Shown: piece after piece, positions 26,842-36,913 of the stretch
How positions within the stretch are numbered: the stretch's first letter is position 1
Layout of the letters: the number at the start of each line of letters is the position of its first letter
Assembly: GCF_003635115.1 (NCBI RefSeq)
Contig: NZ_RBXJ01000001.1
Location: 1 to 64,000 of the forward strand
Source: Microbacterium sp. AG1240
GTDB lineage: Bacteria; Actinomycetota; Actinomycetes; Actinomycetales; Microbacteriaceae
Direction: 5' to 3'
DNA: 64,000 nucleotides
Program-made: the position numbers and the translations under genes
Notes under the pieces: generated by a model
Seen by the model: only the letters and a program-made list of their open reading frames with translations
Databases searched by the model: none
Told to the model about the DNA's origin: nothing

Positions 26842-27723
26842 ATGGGTACCTTCGTCCAACTCGTCGTCGACGGGCTCTCGATCGGCTCGGTGTACGCGGC
26901 CCTCGCCCTCGCGATCGTGCTCGTGAACCAGACGACCGGGCTGATCAACTTCGCGCAGGGCGGCATGGCCGTGCTGTCGGCGTACATCGCGTGGTGGTTC
27001 ACCGGCTTCGGTGTGCCCCTGATCGTCGCGATCCTGCTGTCGGTGCTGGTGTCGTTCTTCATGGGCGCGGGTATCGAACGGTGGGTGATGCGCCGCTTCG
27101 AACGGGGAGACCCCGACACCGCGGTCGTGGTGACCATCGGCGTGCTCACCCTCATCACGGGCGTCTGCGGGTGGCTCTTCACCTACAACAACCAGCAGTT
27201 CGCCTCGCTGTTCTCCCTCGACACCGTCTCGATCCTCGGCGCCTCGGTGAGCGTGCGCTCGCTCGGCACGACCCTCGTGATCGTGGCGATCATGATCGCG
27301 CTGCAGGGGCTGTTCCTCGGCACGAAGCTCGGACTGGCTCTTCGGGCCGTCGCGGTGAACCCGCAGTCGGCGTCGTTCTCGGGGCTCCCCGTCGGTCGGC
27401 TGCTCATGGTCGGCTGGGGCCTCGCGGCGGTGCTCGGTGCCGTCGCCGGTGCGCTCATCGCCCCGCAGCTGACGCTCACCCCGGGAATGATGGACAACGC
27501 CCTGGTCTACGCGCTCGCCGCGGTGATCCTCGGCGGCCTGTCGAGTCCTCTCGGGGTGGTGCTCGCGGCCTGGATCATCGGGGTGCTCGAGAACCTCGCC
27601 GCCGTGTACGTGCCGTTCATCGGCTACGACCTCAAGGTCGCGGTGCCGTTCGTGCTGATCTTCGTCGTGCTCATCGTTCGACCGCAGGGCCTGTTCGGCC
27701 GGAAAGCCGTGGTGCGCGTCTGA
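26842..27723 (+). CDS. livH: ABC transporter permease (LivH-like)
   Basis: 293 residues with about eight hydrophobic helices. The N-terminal VVDGLSIGSVYAALALAIVL and GLINFAQGGMAVLSAYIA are typical LivH segments; the cytoplasmic EAA-like loop is near ALRAVAVNPQSASFSGLPVG. Forms the membrane channel with LivM. Starts 3 bases after livF and its stop overlaps the livM start. Confidence 0.9.
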   Translation: MGTFVQLVVDGLSIGSVYAALALAIVLVNQTTGLINFAQGGMAVLSAYIAWWFTGFGVPLIVAILLSVLVSFFMGAGIERWVMRRFERGDPDTAVVVTIGVLTLITGVCGWLFTYNNQQFASLFSLDTVSILGASVSVRSLGTTLVIVAIMIALQGLFLGTKLGLALRAVAVNPQSASFSGLPVGRLLMVGWGLAAVLGAVAGALIAPQLTLTPGMMDNALVYALAAVILGGLSSPLGVVLAAWIIGVLENLAAVYVPFIGYDLKVAVPFVLIFVVLIVRPQGLFGRKAVVRV

Positions 27724-28826
27724 TGTCCGCTGCAACGTCGTTCTTCTCGCGCCGCTGGGTGCGCCTCGCGATCACGATCGTGGTGGTCGCGCTCGTGCTC
27801 GCGCTGCCGCTCATGCTCCCCGAGTTCGCCAACCAGACCGTCGCCCGCATCGGGGTCTTCGCCGTCGCGGTGCTCGGCCTCAACGTCGTCATGGGCTACA
27901 CGGGCCAGGTCTCGCTCGGCCAGATCTTCTTCGTGGGGTTCGGGGCGTACATCACCGCCTACGGGGTCGAGAACGACTGGAACATCGTCGTCACCTTCCT
28001 CGCGAGCATCGTGCTGCCGGGCGTCGTCGGGCTTCTGATCGCGCTCGCCGCCGCCCGTCTCGGGGGGCTCGCGATCGCGATGGTCACCATCGCGCTCCCC
28101 ATCGTCGGCGTACCCCTCGCCAAGCGCCTGTCCGAGTTCACGGGCGGCTCGCAGGGAATCTCCGCCCGCTTCACCGACGCGCCGGAATGGTCGGGTCTGT
28201 ACGACGACCAGTTCCAGCTCTACATCGTGATCCTCGTCGGCGGCATCGTCTTCCTCCTCACCCGCAACCTGGTGCGCGGGAAGTACGGTCGCGCCTTCGC
28301 CATCGTGAAGGAGAACGAGGCCGTCGCCTCGTCCATGGGCATCTCGCCCTACCGCTACAAGGTGCTGGCCTTCACGGTCGCCTCCCTCATCGGCGGCGTC
28401 AGCGGCTTCCTCTACATGGTGGTGGTGCAGTACACCTCGCCCGAGACCATGAGCTTCGGCCACAGCATCCAACTGCTCGCCGCCATGGTCATCGGCGGCG
28501 CGGGCAGCATCATCGGGTCGCTCCTGGGCGGCGCGTACTACGTGCTCGCCCCGCAGCTGACGAACCTCGTCGACCCGAACCTGACCGCCGTGCTGCAGGG
28601 TGCGCTCCTGCTGCTCGTGCTCTTCCTCCTCCCCGGGGGGCTCGCGTCACTCCCCGCCCGGCTGCGGAAGCTGTTCCGGAAACCCCAGCACGCCGGTCCG
28701 TCCGGCACCCGACCGACTTCTCCGCGGGGCGAGCAGCAGCGCCCCGCGGCGGAGGGAACCGTCCTTCGAGACGCCGCCGGGGGCGGCACCTCGGGCACCG
28801 ATAACAAGAAAGAGGATCAGGCATGA
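27723..28826 (+). CDS. livM: ABC transporter permease (LivM-like)
   Basis: 367 residues. Core LivM segments: GLNVVMGYTGQVSLGQIFFV, GLAIAMVTIALPIVGVPLAK, IKENEAVASS-type loop (VKENEAVASSMGISPYRYKV) and a last hydrophobic stretch LLLLVLFLLPGGLA. After it there is a hydrophilic tail of about 50 residues rich in Pro, Gly, Arg and Glu, not usual for LivM, ending over the start of the substrate-binding gene with a 4-base overlap. Confidence 0.88.
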   Translation: MSAATSFFSRRWVRLAITIVVVALVLALPLMLPEFANQTVARIGVFAVAVLGLNVVMGYTGQVSLGQIFFVGFGAYITAYGVENDWNIVVTFLASIVLPGVVGLLIALAAARLGGLAIAMVTIALPIVGVPLAKRLSEFTGGSQGISARFTDAPEWSGLYDDQFQLYIVILVGGIVFLLTRNLVRGKYGRAFAIVKENEAVASSMGISPYRYKVLAFTVASLIGGVSGFLYMVVVQYTSPETMSFGHSIQLLAAMVIGGAGSIIGSLLGGAYYVLAPQLTNLVDPNLTAVLQGALLLLVLFLLPGGLASLPARLRKLFRKPQHAGPSGTRPTSPRGEQQRPAAEGTVLRDAAGGGTSGTDNKKEDQA

Positions 28827-30088
28827 ACATGAGCAAGAGGAGCAGGAGCGTCCTGGGCATCGTCGCCCTGAGTTCGGCGCTCGCGTTGACGATCTCGGGC
28901 TGTTCGCGCGGGGGAGAAGGCGGCGGTGACGCCTCGGGCGGCGCGGCCGCGGCCAGCCCCGGCATCACCGACACCACGCTCACCCTGGGCATCACCACAC
29001 CGCTCAGCGGCGCGACGGCCGGCCCCGGCACGTGCACCGTGGCGGGCGTCACCGCGTACTTCGGCATGAAGAACGCCGAGGGCGGCATCGAATTCGGCGA
29101 CGGCAAGACGCGCACGGTCGAGATCAACGCCCTCGACGACGCATACGACCCGCAGAAGGCGAAGGCCAACTACGACCAGCTCAAGGACAGCGTGTTCGCG
29201 ATGACGGCGGGCCTCGGAACGCCGACGAACCGCGCGTACCTCCAGGCGGCCGTCGCCGACGAGGTGCCCCAGGTGCTCGTCATGACGGGCGACCCGATCT
29301 TCAGCGACCAGGCCGAGAGCCCGGAGCAGCTCGGTTTCGTGCCGATCTACCAGAACGAGGGCGAAGCCTTCGGAGAGCTGCTGGCCTCCTCGACCGAGAG
29401 CCACAAGGTCGCCGTTCTCTACCAGAACGACGACTACGGCGAGGGGTACCTCGAGGGCTTCAAGACGGCCGTCGAGGGCGCCTCGAACATCGAGATCGTC
29501 AAGGAGCTCACCTACGAGGCGACCGACACGGCCGTCGACGGCCAGATGACCGAACTCGCCGCATCCGGAGCCGACGTCTTCGTCAACGCCATGTCGATCA
29601 CACCTCTTGTGATCTCTGCGCTGCAGAAGGCGCAGCAGCTGAACTGGACGCCGAGCTGGTTCCTGCCGTCGAACACGTCGAGCCCGACGGCGATCCTCCA
29701 GCCCGGTGGCGCCGACGCGTTCCCCGGCATCTACTCGGTCTCGTTCGCCAAGGCCCCGCAGAGCCCCGCGTTCGCCGAAGACCCGGATGTCGTGGAGTAC
29801 CTCTCCGCGCTGAAGGAGTACGGAAACTACCCCGACATGCCGGCGTTCCCGCACTGCCAGTGGAGCTGGATGGTCGGCGCGACGCTCGAGCAGGCCTTCG
29901 AGAAGATGACCGAGCCGACCCGTGAGAACTTCATGGAGGCGCTGCGGTCGATCACGGACTTCCAGGCGCCGCTGATGCTCGACGGCACCGCCGTCGACAC
30001 GACGGTCGACGGTCAGCCCGCGGTCTCGTCGGTCGTCGTGCAGAAGTACAACGGCACCGGCTACGCCACCGTCGAGGACTTCGGCTAA
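28823..30088 (+). CDS. ABC transporter substrate-binding lipoprotein (LivK-like)
   Basis: 421 residues. Signal peptide with lipobox ISGCS (Cys near residue 28), a Gly/Ala linker, then a type I periplasmic-binding fold with LTLGITTPLSGATAGPGTC, GMKNAEGGIEFGDGKTRTVE and VAVLYQNDDYGEGYLEGF. Captures the substrate outside the membrane for the Liv-type importer. Its relatives bind amino acids, amides or aromatic acids; the catabolic setting favours a methoxylated aromatic acid, unproven. A strong terminator follows. Confidence 0.88.
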   Translation: MNMSKRSRSVLGIVALSSALALTISGCSRGGEGGGDASGGAAAASPGITDTTLTLGITTPLSGATAGPGTCTVAGVTAYFGMKNAEGGIEFGDGKTRTVEINALDDAYDPQKAKANYDQLKDSVFAMTAGLGTPTNRAYLQAAVADEVPQVLVMTGDPIFSDQAESPEQLGFVPIYQNEGEAFGELLASSTESHKVAVLYQNDDYGEGYLEGFKTAVEGASNIEIVKELTYEATDTAVDGQMTELAASGADVFVNAMSITPLVISALQKAQQLNWTPSWFLPSNTSSPTAILQPGGADAFPGIYSVSFAKAPQSPAFAEDPDVVEYLSALKEYGNYPDMPAFPHCQWSWMVGATLEQAFEKMTEPTRENFMEALRSITDFQAPLMLDGTAVDTTVDGQPAVSSVVVQKYNGTGYATVEDFG

Positions 30089-30100
30089 GACCCCGCGACG

Positions 30101-30138
30101 CGAACGGCGGTCCGTCCTTCGGGGCGGGCCGCCGTTCG
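30101..30138 (+). terminator. liv operon terminator
   Basis: CGAACGGCGG and CCGCCGTTCG form perfect outer arms, with partial inner pairing (TCCGTCC/GGGCGGG) and a short loop, 12 bases after the stop of the substrate-binding gene. No gene or other element is recognised between it and 30246. Confidence 0.8.
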
Positions 30139-30246
30139 GCGTTTCCCGGGCAGGACTTCGGATGCTTCGGGCGGCGCGCCGAGTCCTGCTGCGGCTGCCG
30201 CGGGGGTATCGGCAGCTTCGTCCGACGCCGTGGGGGAGGTCGCGGG

Positions 30247-30906
30247 TCAGTCGAGGGTGCGGAGCACCTCGACGATGCCGGCGAGGTGGGTGCGCGTCGC
30301 CGCCTCCGCAGCATCCGCGTCTCCGGCGATCACCGCGTCGATGATCGCGATGTGCTCGGGGGCCGACTGGGCGGCCCGCCCCGGGGCGAACGCGAGGCGG
30401 AACTGGTGGCGTGCCGACTGGGCGCGCAGGCGCTCGAGCAGCTGCGTGGCGGTGGCGTGACCGCTCAGCTCGCGAAGCCGCCGGTCCATCTCCTGGTTCA
30501 GGCGGGAGTATTCGACGAGATCGCCGGCGGAGACGGCGGTCCCGATGCGGTCGCGCAGGTCGCGCAGCCATTCGACGGCCTCGGCGTCGACGCGCTCGGC
30601 GGCCTTGCGGGCGCAGAGCGACTCCAGGCCGACGCGCACCTCGACGATCTCGATCGCCTCGTCGACGCTGATGGCGCGCACGCGGGCGCCGCGGTTCGGC
30701 AGCCGCTCCACCAGCCCCTCGCTGGCGAGGGTGAGCAGGGCGGTGCGCACCGCGGCGCGGGTCGCGTCGAACCGGTCGCTGAGGTCGGCCTCGATGAGTC
30801 GCTGGTGGGGGGCGAACTCGCCGCCGAGGATCGCCTCGCGGATCTGCTGGTCGACGGCGGTTCGTTCCACCGTGTCGGCGTCACCGGCGACAGGCATGAG
30901 GGTCAT
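30247..30906 (-). CDS. GntR family (FCD) transcriptional regulator
   Basis: 219 residues. GntR winged helix at the N terminus (AVDQQIREAILGGEFAPHQR, then LTLASEGLVERLPNRGARVR) and an all-helical FCD ligand domain with metal-binding His near HATATQLLERLRAQSARHQF and THLAGIVEVL. Convergent with the liv operon and alone on its strand. It may control the importer or folE, but no matching operator was found upstream of either. An alternative start lies three codons later. Confidence 0.86.
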   Translation of the reverse strand: MTLMPVAGDADTVERTAVDQQIREAILGGEFAPHQRLIEADLSDRFDATRAAVRTALLTLASEGLVERLPNRGARVRAISVDEAIEIVEVRVGLESLCARKAAERVDAEAVEWLRDLRDRIGTAVSAGDLVEYSRLNQEMDRRLRELSGHATATQLLERLRAQSARHQFRLAFAPGRAAQSAPEHIAIIDAVIAGDADAAEAATRTHLAGIVEVLRTLD

Positions 30907-31018
30907 GGTTCCACGCTCTCCGTGAGAGGCCCGCGGCGACCTCCGCGGGCAGTGGCACCATTGTCGCCGATCCGGGCACCATTCTCGACGCCATTTCCGT
31001 TGTGCGGCAGGTGCGGAG

Positions 31019-31606
31019 TCAGGGCGCGGGGTGCGTGCTGGCCGCGAGGCGCCAGGTCTCGTCGGGGATCGTGCCGACGGTCGCGACCGTGATCGCGCGC
31101 GCCGAAGCGGCGCTCGGCTCGAGATGCGCGACGCACCCGTGGGCCGCCTCGATGCGGACGGCGACGCCGTGCGGGCGCAGAACGGCCATGAGCGCGTCGG
31201 CGATCTGCTGTCCTAGCCGCTCCTGCAGCTGCGGGCGACGGGCGGCGAGCTCGACGAGCGTCGCGATGCGGCTGAGGCCCGCGATGTGGCGTACGGGCGC
31301 GTAGTAGATGTCGACGGTGCCCTCGAAGGGGAGCAGGTGGTGCTCGCAGACCGACCGGAACGGGATGCCGGTGAGGCCGACGAGCTCGCCGGGCTGCTCG
31401 TTCTCGGTCAGGGCGACCGGTGCGCCGAGCGCGGAGGCCGGGTCGACGCCGAGCCCCGAGAACAGGTCGAGGAAGAGGTCGGCGACCCGTTCGGGCGTGC
31501 GGAGCAGGCCCAGGCGGTCGGCGTCCTCCCCGACGGCCAGCAGGAGCTCGCGGACGGCGGAGACCGCACGGTCGCGGTCGACGCTGACGGGGCTGGTGAT
31601 CGTCAT
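31019..31606 (-). CDS. folE: GTP cyclohydrolase I (atypical)
   Basis: 195 residues. First enzyme of folate synthesis: GTP to dihydroneopterin triphosphate. Zinc and substrate motif VCEHHLLPFEGTV, then GLSRIATLVELAARRPQLQERLGQQIAD are kept. The third zinc ligand is Cys in AAHGCVAHLEP, but the usual Met-x-Arg-Gly after it is missing. Overlaps the PadR gene by 4 bases, and lies by the ligM-purU-metF unit, so it probably boosts the folate pool for O-demethylation as a second copy beside a housekeeping folE. Start ATG 31606 is favoured over a longer Arg-rich extension. Confidence 0.85.
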   Translation of the reverse strand: MTITSPVSVDRDRAVSAVRELLLAVGEDADRLGLLRTPERVADLFLDLFSGLGVDPASALGAPVALTENEQPGELVGLTGIPFRSVCEHHLLPFEGTVDIYYAPVRHIAGLSRIATLVELAARRPQLQERLGQQIADALMAVLRPHGVAVRIEAAHGCVAHLEPSAASARAITVATVGTIPDETWRLAASTHPAP

Positions 31607-32199
31607 GGGGCCTCCTCGGCACCTTCGAGGCGGTCGATCAGGTCGAGTCCGCTGCGGGCCCACTGGATCTCGCCGAGGGCACGCTCGACGAGGCCTTCGT
31701 AGGCGAATCTCTTGTACGCGATCGTGCGTTCACGATCTTCGTCGGCGGTGACGGCGAGGCGTCGGACGAGCATCGGGTTGTCGGCGGCGTCGATGCGCAC
31801 CAGCTCGCCGCGCCACTGATCCAGTTCGCCCTCCCACTGCGCGATGTGAGCGCGGAGGAATGCGCGTCCCTGCGCGGGGGTGGCGGCCTCGAGATAGGCC
31901 GCCCGCAGATGCGCGGGATCGCGCACCCGCTGGTAGTCGGGGGGCGAGGCCATCCAGTCGAGGAACGCCTGCTCGCCCGCCGGAGTGATGTGGTAGAGCC
32001 GTCGGGTTCCGCGTTCGCCGCGGGTCTGCTCCTCGCCGGACAGCAGCCCCTCGCCCTCCATGCGGCGCAACTCGGGGTAGATCTGCGAGTCGGGCGCATG
32101 CCAGACGTGGCCGACGGAGACGGCGAACTGCTTCTGCAGTTCGTACCCCGACTGCGGACCCACGCGCACGAGCGCGAGAAGCGCGTATCGCAGACTCAT
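31603..32199 (-). CDS. PadR family regulator (VanR-like)
   Basis: 198 residues. N-terminal PadR winged helix (YALLALVRVGPQSGYELQKQ, SQIYPELRRMEGEGLLSGEE, RRLYHITPAGEQAFLDWM) and the Vir/AphA-type C-terminal helices used for dimerisation. PadR proteins repress phenolic-acid genes and release DNA when the phenolic acid binds; VanR of Corynebacterium does so for vanillate. Next to ligM and with a matching palindrome in the metF promoter, it is the likely repressor of metF-purU-ligM. ATGA overlap couples it to folE. Confidence 0.87.
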   Translation of the reverse strand: MSLRYALLALVRVGPQSGYELQKQFAVSVGHVWHAPDSQIYPELRRMEGEGLLSGEEQTRGERGTRRLYHITPAGEQAFLDWMASPPDYQRVRDPAHLRAAYLEAATPAQGRAFLRAHIAQWEGELDQWRGELVRIDAADNPMLVRRLAVTADEDRERTIAYKRFAYEGLVERALGEIQWARSGLDLIDRLEGAEEAP

Positions 32200-32264
32200 C
32201 GGACTCCTTCTGTGGTCACCCCGTCGGAGTGCCGACGCTACCGTCGACCGACCGCGGGGTGCGG

Positions 32265-32298
32265 CGAGGGGCCCGGGCGTGTTCGCCCAGGCCCCTCG
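32265..32298 (-). terminator. metF-purU-ligM operon terminator
   Basis: CGAGGGGCC and GGCCCCTCG with further pairing GGGC/GCCC across one mismatch, six-base loop. It lies just after the ligM stop on the minus strand and before the PadR start. Confidence 0.8.
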
Positions 32299-32309
32299 GA
32301 CGGACGTGC

Positions 32310-33767
<1,458 letters not shown>

Positions 33768-34643
33768 TCAGGTGAAGACGATGGTCTGGTTGCCGTGCCG
33801 GATGACGCGGTCTTCGGCGTGCCACTGCACGGCTCGCGACAGCACGGCGCGTTCGACGTAGGCACCGCGGGCCTGGAGCGCCGCAGCCGAGTGCGAGTGG
33901 TCGACGCGCGCGACGTCCTGCTCGATGATCGGACCCTCGTCGAGGTCTTTGGTCACGTAGTGCGAGGTCGCCCCGATGAGCTTCACACCGCGTTCCTTGG
34001 CCTTCTTGTAGGGGCCGGCGCCGATGAAGGCGGGGAGGAAGGAGTGGTGGATGTTGATGACGGGAACCCCGACGCCCGTGATGAAGTCGTCGGAGAGGAT
34101 CTGCATGTAGCGGGCGAGGACGACGAAGTCGACGTTACCCGCGAGGAGCTTGAGGATCTCCGCCTCGGCGGCCGACTTGTCGGGCCCCTGCGAGGGCACG
34201 TGGAAGAACGGGATGCCGAACGAGCGCACGTCTTCCGCGGTGTTCGTGTGGTTCGAGATCACCATCGGGATCGTGACGTTGAGCTCGCCGCGGCGGTGGC
34301 GCCACAGCAGCTCGAGCAGGCAGTGGTCGCTCGTGGAGGCGAGGATCGCCATGCGCTTGGGCACCGACTGATCGGTGAGCTTCCAGGTCATCCCATAGGG
34401 CTCGAGCGTCTGCGCCAGGTCTGCCTTGAGGTCGGGGAAGGCGGCGGCGAGGTCGTTCATGTGGAACACGACGCGCTGGAAGAAGTCGCCGCCCTCGGGG
34501 TTGTCGGTGTACTGGTCGAGCGAGACGATGTTCGCCTTGTGCCGCGTGATCAGCGCGGTCACGGCGGCGACGAGACCCGGCTGGTCAGGACCGTGGACGA
34601 TCAGGCAGGCGCGATCGCGAAGGGCGGCGGTGTGCATGGACAT
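33768..34643 (-). CDS. purU: formyltetrahydrofolate deformylase
   Basis: 291 residues. N-terminal ACT domain (ACLIVHGPDQPGLVAAVTAL) and a GART-like formyl-hydrolase domain with VISNHTN and the catalytic NIHHSFLPAF, then Asp in TKDLDEGPIIEQD. Hydrolyses 10-formyl-tetrahydrofolate to formate and tetrahydrofolate, freeing the carrier after the methyl group has been oxidised. Between metF (36 bases upstream) and ligM (54 bases downstream) on one transcript. A second Met two codons in is an alternative start. Confidence 0.93.
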   Translation of the reverse strand: MSMHTAALRDRACLIVHGPDQPGLVAAVTALITRHKANIVSLDQYTDNPEGGDFFQRVVFHMNDLAAAFPDLKADLAQTLEPYGMTWKLTDQSVPKRMAILASTSDHCLLELLWRHRRGELNVTIPMVISNHTNTAEDVRSFGIPFFHVPSQGPDKSAAEAEILKLLAGNVDFVVLARYMQILSDDFITGVGVPVINIHHSFLPAFIGAGPYKKAKERGVKLIGATSHYVTKDLDEGPIIEQDVARVDHSHSAAALQARGAYVERAVLSRAVQWHAEDRVIRHGNQTIVFT

Positions 34644-34679
34644 GCGTTTTCTCCTCAGGCCTCGGTCGTCGGGCGCGTG

Positions 34680-35555
34680 TCAGACGCGGGCCGCGATGTA
34701 GTCGCGCGCCCACTCCGACGTCGCCTTGAGACCGCCGAACGTGTAGAAATGCAGTTTGACATCCCCCGACGCGGGGTTCTGGGCGAGCTCGGCGGCGAGG
34801 TCGGTGACGAATTTGTCGGGACCGGCGGTTCCCATGAGGTTGGTGAGCGAGAAGCCGTACTTCTTCACGATCATCGCGTTCGCGCCCACGCCGAAGCGGC
34901 GGGCGAATCCGATGAGGCGTTTGATGCCCGCGGGGCCGGGCGTACCGATGCGGATCTCCGACGTGATGCCGCGCTCGCGGACGCCGTTGACCCAGGCGGT
35001 GACCGGGTCGGTGTCGAAGGCGAACTGCGTGAGGATGACAGCGCCCAGGCCCTGCTCCTTCAGGGCCGCGGACTTGTCTTCGAGGTGCTGCCAGAGCACG
35101 TCGTTCGGAATGTCGGGGTGTCCCTCGGGGTAGCCCGCGATCGACACCTCGGTGGTGCCGTACTTCTGCAGCAGCCCGGTGCGGATCACCGAGAGCGAGT
35201 CGGGGTAGGGGCCCTCGGGCTCGGCCGGGTCGCCGCCGACGGCGAAGACGTTCTGGGTGGCGCCCACCTGCTGGAGGCGGTCGAGGTACTCCTCGAGCTG
35301 GGCCTGCGACGACAGGCGTCGGGCCGAGATGTGGGGGACGGGCACGAAACCCATGCTCGCGACGGCCTTGCACGCCGCGACGCGCATCTCGAGGTCTTCG
35401 TTGCCGAGGAAGGTGACGTTGATCTTGGTGCCGGCCGGGATGGTGCTCTGCGCTTCCTGGAGGCCGGGGATGTCTTTGCCGGTCATCTCGAGCGAGAAGC
35501 CTTCGACGAGACGAACGGATGCGGCGTTGTCGCCCGCGGGGGATGTGTGTGCCAC
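34680..35555 (-). CDS. metF: methylenetetrahydrofolate reductase
   Basis: 291 residues, FAD-binding TIM barrel. Recognisable segments: SLEMTGKDIPGLQEA, VPHISARRL, NVFAVGGDPAEPEGPYPDSL, IAGYPEGHPD, ILTQFAFDTDPVTAWVNGVR and IRIGTPGPAGIKRLIGFARR. Normally makes methyl-THF, but in O-demethylation operons it is expected to work in the other direction, oxidising the methyl-THF released by LigM to methylene-THF. First gene of the unit; promoter with overlapping palindrome lies 50 bases upstream. Confidence 0.93.
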   Translation of the reverse strand: MAHTSPAGDNAASVRLVEGFSLEMTGKDIPGLQEAQSTIPAGTKINVTFLGNEDLEMRVAACKAVASMGFVPVPHISARRLSSQAQLEEYLDRLQQVGATQNVFAVGGDPAEPEGPYPDSLSVIRTGLLQKYGTTEVSIAGYPEGHPDIPNDVLWQHLEDKSAALKEQGLGAVILTQFAFDTDPVTAWVNGVRERGITSEIRIGTPGPAGIKRLIGFARRFGVGANAMIVKKYGFSLTNLMGTAGPDKFVTDLAAELAQNPASGDVKLHFYTFGGLKATSEWARDYIAARV

Positions 35556-35610
35556 TGATCGTGGTCCTTTCCGCTCTCAGGGGGAGTGCGTCACTGCAGC
35601 TCCGAGAGGG

Positions 35611-35639
35611 ACATTACCTACGTTGATAGGTAATGACAA
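35611..35639 (-). promoter_or_regulatory. metF operon promoter with PadR/VanR-type operator
   Basis: On the minus strand TTGTCA (35639-35634), exactly 17 bases, then TAATGT (35616-35611). The perfect palindrome CATTACCTA-N6-TAGGTAATG (35612-35635) fills the spacer and both boxes, so a bound repressor would exclude polymerase. The TAGGTA half-site resembles the inverted repeat reported for the PadR-type VanR of Corynebacterium glutamicum (from memory). Confidence 0.8.
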
Positions 35640-35862
35640 GAGGTATTTCGGATGCGTCTCGCGCCCCACGGAACCGTGACGTGCGTTTGCCAATAAACGA
35701 TCACGTGACGATCGTCACGGAATGCTTGACATTGGAACACCCATCGCGGAGCATGGCGTTGTCAGCACGACGCGGTGCGGATGACAGCGTGGCTCCCGCA
35801 CGGGGCGCCCGCCGATGGCCCTGTCGCGTCGACACCCACTCACCGCACTGAGAGGCCATTCG
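35640..35862 (+). promoter_or_regulatory. leader region of the NitT/TauT-type importer
   Basis: The space between divergent metF and the importer spans 307 bases in all. On this side TTGACA (35726-35731) has a weak GAGCAT box 17 bases on (35749-35754). An 8-bp palindrome TCACGTGA (35701-35708) lies just upstream and may bind a regulator. I see no open frame or RNA structure in the remaining part. Confidence 0.4.
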
Positions 35863-36855
35863 ATGAAGAAGACCCTGACCGCGCTCGGACTCGTCGCCGT
35901 CGCAGCCCTGGCGCTCGCCGGCTGCAGCGACTCCGCCGCCACCCCCGCGAACACCTCGTCGGGCTCCGCCGACGCCGGCGGCGGCGAACTGCGCGACGTT
36001 CGCGTCGCCGCCCTCCCCATCGCCGAGAGCGGAGCCCTCTGGGCCGCCATCGACGCGGGGATCTTCGAGGAGCACGGCCTCGCCGTCGAGGTCGTTCCCG
36101 CCCAGGGCGGCGCGCAGGCGATCCCCGCCCTCCTCAGCGGCGACATCGACTTCGCCATCGGTCAGCCCATGGGTCCGATCCGGGCCGACCTTCAGGACCT
36201 CGGCGTCGTCATCTTCGGCAACTACGCCTCGAGCCTGGCCAGCGGCGACGATGTGAACTCGGTGGTCGCGCTCGCCGACTCCGGTATCGCGAGCCCTGCC
36301 GACCTCGCGGGCAAGCGCGTCTCGGTCAACAGCATCGGCGCGGCCGGCGACCTCACGATCCGCAAGGCCGTCGACGACGCCGGCGGGGATTCGTCGACGA
36401 TCGAGTTCATCGAGGTCGCCTTCCCCGACGTGCAGGCGCAGCTCGAGGCCGGCAACATCGACGCCGGATGGGTGCCCGACCCGTTCCGCGGCCTCATCGT
36501 CAGCGGTGGCGGGGTCGACGTGGTCTCGCCCTACCAGGCGACCATCCCGGGTCTCACGGTGCTCACCAACTTCACCACGCAGGACAAGATGGACTCCGAC
36601 CCCGAGCTCGTCGCCGACTACGCGGCGGCCATGAAGGAAGCGCTCGAGTACGCGACGCAGAACGAAGACGCCGTGCGCGCGGCGATCGCGTCCAACCTCG
36701 AGATCCCGGAGGCTGCGGCCGCCGGAATCACGCTGCCGAACTTCACCTTCGATCTCGGCGACGCCGGCATCGAAGACCTCGGGGCCCTGGCCGTCGAGTA
36801 CGGCTACGTCGACGCGGAGCCCGACTTCGCCACACTGATCCAGCCGCAGCAGTGA
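35863..36855 (+). CDS. NitT/TauT-type ABC transporter substrate-binding lipoprotein
   Basis: 330 residues from ATG 35863 (MKKTLTALGLVAVAALALAG), with lipobox LAGCS. SsuA/NMT1-like binding protein: VRVAALPIAESGALWAAIDA, GIFEEHGLAVEVVPAQGGAQ, ALLSGDIDFAIGQPMGP, DLAGKRVSVNSIGAAGDLTI. The family binds sulfonates, nitrate, pyrimidine precursors or aromatic carboxylates such as phthalate. The operon with a PaaX-like regulator, inside an aromatic cluster, favours an aromatic acid. Confidence 0.87.
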   Translation: MKKTLTALGLVAVAALALAGCSDSAATPANTSSGSADAGGGELRDVRVAALPIAESGALWAAIDAGIFEEHGLAVEVVPAQGGAQAIPALLSGDIDFAIGQPMGPIRADLQDLGVVIFGNYASSLASGDDVNSVVALADSGIASPADLAGKRVSVNSIGAAGDLTIRKAVDDAGGDSSTIEFIEVAFPDVQAQLEAGNIDAGWVPDPFRGLIVSGGGVDVVSPYQATIPGLTVLTNFTTQDKMDSDPELVADYAAAMKEALEYATQNEDAVRAAIASNLEIPEAAAAGITLPNFTFDLGDAGIEDLGALAVEYGYVDAEPDFATLIQPQQ

Positions 36856-36860
36856 CCCGA

Positions 36861-36889
36861 CCGGGGGCGTCGCCCGACGACGCCCCCGG
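36861..36889 (+). terminator. intercistronic hairpin after substrate-binding gene
   Basis: Perfect 12-bp arms (CCGGGGGCGTCG) with a 5-base loop immediately after the stop codon and before the first permease gene of the same operon. Probably a partial terminator or 3'-end stabiliser that lets the binding protein be made in excess. Confidence 0.65.
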
Positions 36890-36913
36890 CCTCTCCCTCT
36901 TGGAAGGCGTCTC

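Noticed and set aside
28461..28480. A further copy of the 9-mer GCAGCATCC near 28,460
   Set aside because: The sequence there is ACAGCATCC, one base off, so it was not counted.
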